The notes beneath the pieces were generated by a model. The model saw nothing but the letters and a program-made list of their open reading frames with translations, did no database searches and had not been told where the DNA came from. A stretch of 13,560 nucleotides of DNA from Tannerella sp. (lineage in GTDB: Bacteria; Bacteroidota; Bacteroidia; Bacteroidales; Tannerellaceae), in the NCBI GenBank assembly GCA_031283785.1, contig JAITBC010000273.1, positions 1 through 13,560 on the forward strand, read 5' to 3'. The position numbers were made by a program, and so were the translations under genes. How positions within the stretch are numbered: position 1 is the first letter of the stretch; every line of letters starts with the position of its first letter. Positions 9,145-13,560 of the stretch are shown here, one piece after another.

Positions 9145-9815
9145 GGCTGATTAGCTTTTTTTAACAACACCTCGTCAATCATCCCATATTCTTTTGCTTC
9201 GGCAGCCGTCATCCAATAATCGCGATCACTGTCCCGCTCAACATCTTCGTACGGTTTTCCCGAATGTATCGAGATAATCTTATACAATTCTTCTTTCACC
9301 TTCAAAATTTGACGAACCGTGATCTCCATATCTGCGGCCTGCCCTTGCATTCCTCCCATCGGCTGATGGATCATCACGCGCGAATGTTCCAGAGCAAAAC
9401 GTTTGTCCTTAGCCCCGGCGACTAACATGACGGAAGCCATTGACGCCGCAATACCGGTACATATCGTAGATATTTTACTGCTTATAAACTGCATCGTATC
9501 ATATATACCCAATCCGGCATAAACGCTACCTCCCGGCGAATTTATATAGATTGATATATCTTTCCCCGGATCGCTGGTATCCAGATACAAAAGCTGCGCT
9601 TGAATAACATTTGCCGTATAGTCGTCTATCTGCGTACCAAGAAAAATAATACGATCCATCATCAATCGCGAAAACACATCCATCTGAGCCACATTTAACT
9701 GACGTTCTTCAATAATGGTCGGCGAGATATAACTGCCCGTAATACTCGCATAACTATCCAGAGTGTTACCATTCATACCTAAATGCTTTGTCGCATATTT
9801 CCTAAAATCATTCAT
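9141..9815 (-). CDS. clpP: ATP-dependent Clp protease proteolytic subunit ClpP
   Basis: This 224-residue serine protease forms the tetradecameric barrel that degrades proteins delivered by ClpX. The catalytic triad is visible as Ser125 in GIAASMAS (121-128), His150 in VMIHQP (147-152) and Asp199 in ERDSDRD (193-199). The oxyanion-region motif SPGGSV (93-98) and the IEERQLN stretch (35-41) that begins the mature fold are present. The N-terminus has about 30 residues before that stretch, consistent with the short propeptide of Bacteroidales ClpP; the first ATG gives the expected length. The gap to tig upstream is 53 bases, the largest within the run from tig to the OstA-like gene. It contains a small 4-5 bp inverted repeat (9845-9856) but no persuasive promoter. 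Co-transcription with clpX is nearly certain. Confidence 0.98.
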   Translation of the reverse strand: MNDFRKYATKHLGMNGNTLDSYASITGSYISPTIIEERQLNVAQMDVFSRLMMDRIIFLGTQIDDYTANVIQAQLLYLDTSDPGKDISIYINSPGGSVYAGLGIYDTMQFISSKISTICTGIAASMASVMLVAGAKDKRFALEHSRVMIHQPMGGMQGQAADMEITVRQILKVKEELYKIISIHSGKPYEDVERDSDRDYWMTAAEAKEYGMIDEVLLKKANQP

Positions 9816-9868
9816 ACTACTTGTAAATTATTTAATTTCAATTTCCTGACATCAGGCGGCATAAACCT

Positions 9869-11236
9869 TCATTCATCCGCCTCTCCATTCGCTATTTTGC
9901 CAAATTCTTCATACGTCACTTCTTTCACCGTTACCGTAATTTTTTCCTTCAGTAAAGAAATAATCTTTTCGTCCAGGACCTTATTTATACAGTTATATAG
10001 CGTCCCTTCTTTTTTCAACATATCTTTTGAAACATTTTCCAGTATATCGTCGGGCACAGTCATCATGTTCTGCATATAATACATTTTTACGGCATGTTTC
10101 GCATAAGCTTCCAATTCTTCTTCCTCGACTTTGATACCATTCTCCTTAATCAGTTTATCTTTGGCATAATGATATTTCATATCTTCAATTGTCTTCGGAT
10201 AATCATCCTCCACGTACTCTTTTGCCGTTTTTTCGTTCGAGAGCCGCATCCAACGTTTCAGGATATCGTCGGCAAATACGACATCACCGACTTTCTTCAT
10301 TAACATCCCGCGTACATCTTCCATAAATTTATAGTTGCTCTCCGGCAATAATTGTTCGGAAAGAAACGCCTTTTCCTTGTCGCGAAACGCCGCCTCGTCC
10401 TGTATCACACCCGGACCGCAAATACGGTCAAAAAACTCCTGATTAAGTTCAGCCGGCTTATAGCATATGACTTCTTTTAACTCTAAAATAAAATCATTCT
10501 TTATATCTTTAACCTTCTCCCTGCCAATCATAAAGAATATGGCAAGATCCTTCGCCGCGCCGTCATATGCTTTATAAGGGTTAAACGTGATTTTATCGTT
10601 CAACGCTGCGCCGATAAACTTTTCCCGTTCCGTTTCATCCTTTATATGAGAAGGGCTGAGCGAAACATGTTCAATAAAGATGCCGCCGGCTTTCGGTTCG
10701 CCATCCTCCAGTTCCGTAATATTACCACTAACAACATCATCCATTTCTCCAACCTCCTCTCGATTATCGTATGAACCGAAATTTTTGCGATACGAATCTA
10801 TCTGTTTATCAAGCATTTCATCGTCAACAACAATCTGATAAAAGGTAAGTTCATCTTCTTTTGTCAGTTCGAAATCAATATCCGGCAATAAAGCGACATC
10901 AAAATAAAACTCAAAATTTTCGTCCGCATCGAAATCAACAGGTTTCTGTTCGTTCTCATTTGGTATCGGTTCGCCTATTACATTAATATTATTATCGCGG
11001 ATATACGCATATAATTTTTCCCCGATCAGTTTATTCACTTCTTCGGCCAAAGCATGCTTGCCATACAGTTTTTTTACAATACTAAGCGGAACCATACCTT
11101 TCCGGAATCCGGGCATATTTATTTGCCGGCGCAATTTATACAGATTCTTATCTAAAGATTCTGCGTAGTCATTCTTCTCAATCTCTACCTTTAATATGCC
11201 ACTCACGGCATCGTTGTTTTTAAGAGAAACATTCAT
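9869..11236 (-). CDS. tig: Trigger factor (ribosome-associated chaperone)
   Basis: This 455-residue chaperone binds the ribosome exit tunnel and shields nascent chains. The ribosome-docking signature MPGFRKGMVP lies at 41-50 in the N-domain (1-115). The middle region (about 165-257) occupies the place of the FKBP-like isomerase domain, but I cannot find the MIPGFE-type motif that marks an active site, so prolyl isomerase activity is doubtful. The C-terminal chaperone arms (about 258-430) are helical and highly charged. Overall length fits the family (about 430-450). The gene is followed after 53 bases by clpP, and preceded by a 71-base gap holding a TATTTTTG -7-like box, so it probably heads the tig-clpP-clpX transcript. 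The start was chosen because MNVSLKNND matches the typical N-terminus of Bacteroidales trigger factors. Confidence 0.95.
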   Translation of the reverse strand: MNVSLKNNDAVSGILKVEIEKNDYAESLDKNLYKLRRQINMPGFRKGMVPLSIVKKLYGKHALAEEVNKLIGEKLYAYIRDNNINVIGEPIPNENEQKPVDFDADENFEFYFDVALLPDIDFELTKEDELTFYQIVVDDEMLDKQIDSYRKNFGSYDNREEVGEMDDVVSGNITELEDGEPKAGGIFIEHVSLSPSHIKDETEREKFIGAALNDKITFNPYKAYDGAAKDLAIFFMIGREKVKDIKNDFILELKEVICYKPAELNQEFFDRICGPGVIQDEAAFRDKEKAFLSEQLLPESNYKFMEDVRGMLMKKVGDVVFADDILKRWMRLSNEKTAKEYVEDDYPKTIEDMKYHYAKDKLIKENGIKVEEEELEAYAKHAVKMYYMQNMMTVPDDILENVSKDMLKKEGTLYNCINKVLDEKIISLLKEKITVTVKEVTYEEFGKIANGEADE

Positions 11237-11288
11237 TCTATCTTGCTTATTAATTAATTAATCTGTACTCTTCCTGAAAATTAGGACG

Positions 11289-11296
11289 CAAAAATA
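11289..11296 (-). promoter_or_regulatory. Possible -7 promoter box for tig
   Basis: On the minus strand the sequence TATTTTTG fits the Bacteroidetes -7 consensus TAnnTTTG exactly. It lies 52 bases before the tig start codon, in the short gap after the small membrane-protein gene. No TTTG -33 box is present 19-21 bases upstream, which lowers confidence. If real, transcription would begin near 11283 and give a leader of about 46 bases. Confidence 0.35.
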
Positions 11297-11307
11297 ATAA
11301 AAATATT

Positions 11308-11511
11308 TTACGCTCTGTCTTTATCTTTGAAATTTTTATTGACGAAGATAGCGGATATGATTAAATTTACAACCAATATACCGCCGCAACAGGCAATATA
11401 AAATGCCAGCCATTCACTCGCCGGCCTGTATATGAAATAAACGATAACCGTCGTTATAAATATGAATACGATAATAAACAGCAATACGCGCAACACTTTT
11501 TTCTTATCCAT
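11308..11511 (-). CDS. Small two-helix membrane protein of unknown function
   Basis: This 67-residue protein has a short basic N-terminus (MDKKKVLR), a first hydrophobic helix at about 8-27 (LRVLLFIIVFIFITTVIVYF), a loop with R-P-A-S-E (29-33), a second hydrophobic helix at about 36-57 containing CCGG (41-44), and a basic tail (NKNFKDKDRA). The charges at both ends suggest both termini face the cytoplasm. I do not recognise a named family. It lies 71 bases before tig in the same direction and is divergent from pfp, so it may be the first gene of the chain or a separate short transcript. Its compact coding layout and membrane-protein character make it likely to be real, despite its size. No function is proposed. 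Confidence 0.7.
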   Translation of the reverse strand: MDKKKVLRVLLFIIVFIFITTVIVYFIYRPASEWLAFYIACCGGILVVNLIISAIFVNKNFKDKDRA

Positions 11512-11530
11512 TTTTTTGTTGATTTATCTG

Positions 11531-11538
11531 CGAAGATA
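11531..11538 (-). promoter_or_regulatory. Possible -7 promoter box for the small membrane-protein gene
   Basis: The minus-strand sequence TATCTTCG matches TAnnTTTG at all but one position and is followed by C, as is usual for this box. It lies 19 bases before the ATG at 11511. No TTTG was found at the expected -33 distance. The leader would be only about 13 bases. Confidence 0.28.
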
Positions 11539-11557
11539 ATGCTTTTATATTGTTTTG

Positions 11558-11588
11558 TTTGATTTAAGAGAAAAAAATACGATATTTG
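11558..11588 (+). promoter_or_regulatory. Bacteroidetes-type promoter of pfp
   Basis: A TTTG (-33 box) at 11558-11561 is separated by 19 bases from GATATTTG (-7 box, 11581-11588), which matches the TAnnTTTG consensus except at its first base. The spacing is within the 19-21 bases typical of Bacteroides promoters. Transcription would start near 11594, giving a leader of about 36 bases that is A/T-rich and has no strong Shine-Dalgarno sequence, as is normal in this phylum. The remaining intergenic DNA up to the divergent small gene is only 118 bases. Confidence 0.55.
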
Positions 11589-11629
11589 CACCACTTTTTG
11601 AGGAATTTAACCATTAAAACGATGAAAAT

Positions 11630-13276
11630 ATGACTAAAAGCGCATTACAAATTGCACGGGCAAAGTATACGCCCAAAGTTCCGGCCGCCTTAAAAGACAA
11701 TGTTAAAGCGGTAGAAGGAAAATATACGCACTCGATTGCAGATCGGGAAGAAATCAAACATTTATTCCCTAATACTTACGGCATGCCGGTTGTTTCATTC
11801 GAGAAAAGTAACGAGAAAAAACCGCTGCCGGCTATCAATGTCGGAGTGATTCTTTCCGGGGGACAGGCGCCTGGAGGACATAACGTGATTGCCGGGATTT
11901 TTGACGGACTGAAAGCCGCCAACAACGATTCGCGCCTCTATGGATTTATTCTTGGACCGGGAGGACTGATAGAACATCGGTACATGGAATTGACAGGCGA
12001 TATCATTGACGAATACCGGAACACCGGCGGTTTTGATATGATCGGATCCGGACGTACGAAACTGGAAACAAAAGAACAGTTCGATAAAGGTCTTGAAATA
12101 TTGAAAGAATTAAAAATAAGCGCATTAGTAATAATAGGAGGCGACGACTCAAACACAAATGCCTGCGTATTGGCGGAATATTACAAAGCTATAAACGCTA
12201 ACGTACAAGTGATAGGCTGCCCGAAAACGATTGACGGGGACTTGAAAAATGAGCAGATAGAGACGTCTTTCGGCTTCGATACGGCATGTAAAGTTTATTC
12301 GGAGGTGATCGGTAACATTCAACGGGATTGCAATTCCGCACGTAAATACTGGCATTTCATAAAACTGATGGGACGCTCCGCTTCGCATATTGCCCTGGAG
12401 TGTGCCTTGCAGACGCATCCGAACATCTGCATCATCTCGGAAGAAATAGAAGCGAAAAATATGTCGCTCGACGATATTGTCAACCTAATAGCCGCTGTCG
12501 TCGCCAAACGCGCCGAAGACGGCAACAACTTCGGAACCGTGCTGATTCCGGAAGGCCTTATCGAATTTATCCCTGCTATGAAACGACTGATTGCCGAACT
12601 GAATGATTTTTTGGCCTCTAACGAAGCTGAGTTCAAGATGATCAAGAAAAGCGAACAGCGTGCATACATCATCCGGAAACTGACAAAAGATAATTCCGAA
12701 CTGTACGCAAGCCTCCCCGAAGGAGTGTCGCGTCAGCTGACTCTGGAACGCGACCCGCACGGCAATGTGCAGGTATCGCTGATTGAAACGGAGAAACTGC
12801 TGGCCGAAATGGCAGGCAACCGCCTTAACGAATGGAAAGCGACCGGTAAATATAAGGGCAAATTTTCTACACAGGTACACTTTTTCGGCTACGAAGGCCG
12901 GTGCGCCGCCCCGTCCAACTACGATGCAGACTATTGCTACTCGTTAGGATACACGGCCTCATGCCTCATAAATGCCGGGAAAACGGGCTATATGTCGTCC
13001 GTACGAAACACGATAGCCCCTGCCGACCAATGGATTGCCGGCGGCATACCTATCACAATGATGATGAATATGGAACGTCGTCACGGCGAAATGAAACCCG
13101 TCATACAAAAAGCACTTGTTAAGCTCGACGGCGCACCGTTCAAAACATTTGCAGCTAACAGAGACGCTTGGGCGCTCACCACAGATTACGTATATCCGGG
13201 ACCGATACAATATTTCGGGCCGACGGAAGTTTGTGACGAACCGACTAAAACGCTGACGCTGGAACAAAACAGGTAA
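11630..13276 (+). CDS. pfp: Pyrophosphate--fructose 6-phosphate 1-phosphotransferase (PPi-dependent phosphofructokinase)
   Basis: This 548-residue cytoplasmic enzyme interconverts fructose 6-phosphate and fructose 1,6-bisphosphate using pyrophosphate as phosphate donor, a reversible step of glycolysis. Motifs seen: [10 protein letters not shown] (76-85), which forms the phosphate-donor loop; GGDDS (170-174), where the second Asp replaces the Gly of ATP-dependent enzymes and marks PPi use; PKTIDGDL (198-205) with the Lys typical of PPi enzymes and the catalytic Asp; MGRSASH (247-253); and FGYEGR (419-424) in sugar-phosphate binding. The length matches the long PFP class of plants, spirochaetes and Bacteroidales rather than the about 320-residue ATP enzyme. 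The start at 11630 gives the [11 protein letters not shown]-terminus seen in Bacteroides homologues; an upstream ATG at 11622 meets a stop after three codons. The gene is transcribed alone and divergently from the small membrane-protein gene. Confidence 0.97.
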   Translation: MTKSALQIARAKYTPKVPAALKDNVKAVEGKYTHSIADREEIKHLFPNTYGMPVVSFEKSNEKKPLPAINVGVILSGGQAPGGHNVIAGIFDGLKAANNDSRLYGFILGPGGLIEHRYMELTGDIIDEYRNTGGFDMIGSGRTKLETKEQFDKGLEILKELKISALVIIGGDDSNTNACVLAEYYKAINANVQVIGCPKTIDGDLKNEQIETSFGFDTACKVYSEVIGNIQRDCNSARKYWHFIKLMGRSASHIALECALQTHPNICIISEEIEAKNMSLDDIVNLIAAVVAKRAEDGNNFGTVLIPEGLIEFIPAMKRLIAELNDFLASNEAEFKMIKKSEQRAYIIRKLTKDNSELYASLPEGVSRQLTLERDPHGNVQVSLIETEKLLAEMAGNRLNEWKATGKYKGKFSTQVHFFGYEGRCAAPSNYDADYCYSLGYTASCLINAGKTGYMSSVRNTIAPADQWIAGGIPITMMMNMERRHGEMKPVIQKALVKLDGAPFKTFAANRDAWALTTDYVYPGPIQYFGPTEVCDEPTKTLTLEQNR

Positions 13277-13441
13277 AGCCGCTTCATTGCGCACAGGCGA
13301 GGCCTCAAACAATCGCTTCAATACGTACTGCAGCTTGTGTGCCGCACAGTATGCGTTGAAGTGTTCGCCTCCTTTGAGGATTGTAAAACAAACAGAATGT
13401 CGAAAATTCCATGTATATATATGTAATAATTCCCGTAGCGT
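13277..13441. other. Intergenic region between pfp and the next gene, with inverted repeats
   Basis: These 165 bases hold no convincing coding frame. The first 110 bases contain an imperfect hairpin (13314-13363) and flanking complementary segments. The last 60 bases are A/T-rich and include TATATATG at 13416-13423, one mismatch from the Bacteroidetes -7 box, 18 bases before the next ATG. No TTTG was seen at the matching -33 distance. No clean intrinsic terminator with a U-tract was found for pfp. Confidence 0.6.
13314..13363 (+). repeat. Imperfect inverted repeat (hairpin) downstream of pfp
   Basis: The 17-base arm CGCTTCAATACGTACTG (13314-13330) can pair with CAGTATGCGTTGAAGTG (13347-13363). 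As RNA this gives 13 Watson-Crick pairs, three G-U pairs and one mismatch, closed by a 16-base loop (13331-13346) that contains its own small TGTG/CACA fold partly overlapping the arm. It begins 38 bases after the pfp stop. It may protect or end the pfp transcript, although no U-tract follows. Confidence 0.6.
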
Positions 13442-13560
13442 ATGTATAAGAAACTTGTCATCCTGTCGGTATTTGTCGGATTGGAGTTCGCTTGCATCCT
13501 GCCGGCGAAACTTTCTGCCGCCGATGCAGGGCAGAAAGTTTCGCCACAGATATCTTTTCT
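13442..13560 (+). CDS. N-terminal part of an exported protein (partial, unidentified)
   Basis: An open frame of 39 codons runs from an ATG at 13442 to the window edge, with an in-frame TAG just two codons upstream. The start reads MYKK followed by a hydrophobic stretch (residues 5-22) and a plausible signal-peptidase site at ADA-G (27-30). A glutamate (E15) within the hydrophobic stretch is unusual for a signal peptide. A cysteine at 18 does not sit in a good lipobox. The protein is therefore probably periplasmic, outer-membrane or secreted. The visible mature part is too short to name a family. A perfect inverted repeat lies within codons 21-35. The gene is on the same strand as pfp but 165 bases away, so it is probably separately expressed. 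Confidence 0.6.
   Translation, partial: MYKKLVILSVFVGLEFACILPAKLSAADAGQKVSPQISF
13504..13545 (+). repeat. Perfect 16-bp inverted repeat with 10-base loop
   Basis: GGCGAAACTTTCTGCC (13504-13519) is exactly complementary in reverse to GGCAGAAAGTTTCGCC (13530-13545), with the loop GCCGATGCAG between them. It lies inside the signal-peptide-end coding region of the partial gene. It is not followed directly by a U-tract, so it is not a typical intrinsic terminator. Confidence 0.85.

Noticed and set aside
9845..9856. Short palindrome CCTGACATCAGG between tig and clpP
   Set aside because: Only a 4-5 bp stem with a very small loop and no U-tract, so too weak for a terminator; possibly a processing site but unsupported.
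11622..11633. Three-codon upstream frame ATG-AAA-ATA-TGA overlapping the pfp start
   Set aside because: It could be a minimal leader peptide, but such short frames arise by chance in A/T-rich leaders, and nothing else supports regulation by it.
1..13560. Mobile elements, CRISPR arrays, tRNA or rRNA genes, toxin-antitoxin or defence genes
   Set aside because: None was seen: no direct repeat arrays, transposase motifs or tRNA-like folds were recognised, and every long frame is accounted for by the housekeeping genes listed.

Overview
The window looks like core chromosome from a member of the Bacteroidales, close to the Bacteroides/Parabacteroides/Porphyromonas group. Four things suggest this: a long pyrophosphate-type phosphofructokinase very like those of Bacteroides; the gene order tig-clpP-clpX-recQ followed by several SurA/parvulin genes and an OstA-like gene; promoter-like motifs of the Bacteroidetes TAnnTTTG type; and start codons preceded by A-rich leaders instead of strong Shine-Dalgarno sequences. 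No phage, transposon, CRISPR, tRNA or rRNA signal was seen. This is mostly a housekeeping region, and I found no convincing new system in it.

On the minus strand, reading from about 11.5 kb down to position 41, nine genes follow one another. They are a small two-helix membrane protein, trigger factor (tig), ClpP, ClpX, a RecQ helicase with an unusual lysine-rich N-terminal extension, a double-parvulin periplasmic protein, a lipoprotein-like relative without a recognisable rotamase domain, a SurA-like chaperone/isomerase, and a 539-residue OstA/LptA-like protein. From tig onward the gaps are 53 bases or less, and two junctions are ATGA start/stop overlaps (clpP/clpX and surA/ostA-like). This suggests one transcription unit or a few overlapping ones. 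The first half deals with cytoplasmic folding and proteolysis. The second half deals with periplasmic chaperoning and outer-membrane/LPS assembly. RecQ lies between the two halves.

On the plus strand, pfp (pyrophosphate-dependent phosphofructokinase) is divergent from the minus-strand genes and has a good Bacteroidetes-type promoter. It is followed by about 165 bases of intergenic DNA with several imperfect inverted repeats. The window then ends in the first 39 codons of an exported protein. Those codons contain a perfect 16-bp inverted repeat with a 10-base loop, which is the most anomalous bare-sequence feature of the window.

Points worth a second look are the structured DNA after pfp, the hairpin in the partial gene, the A-tract-rich start of recQ, and the apparent loss of isomerase motifs in both trigger factor and the middle member of the periplasmic trio.
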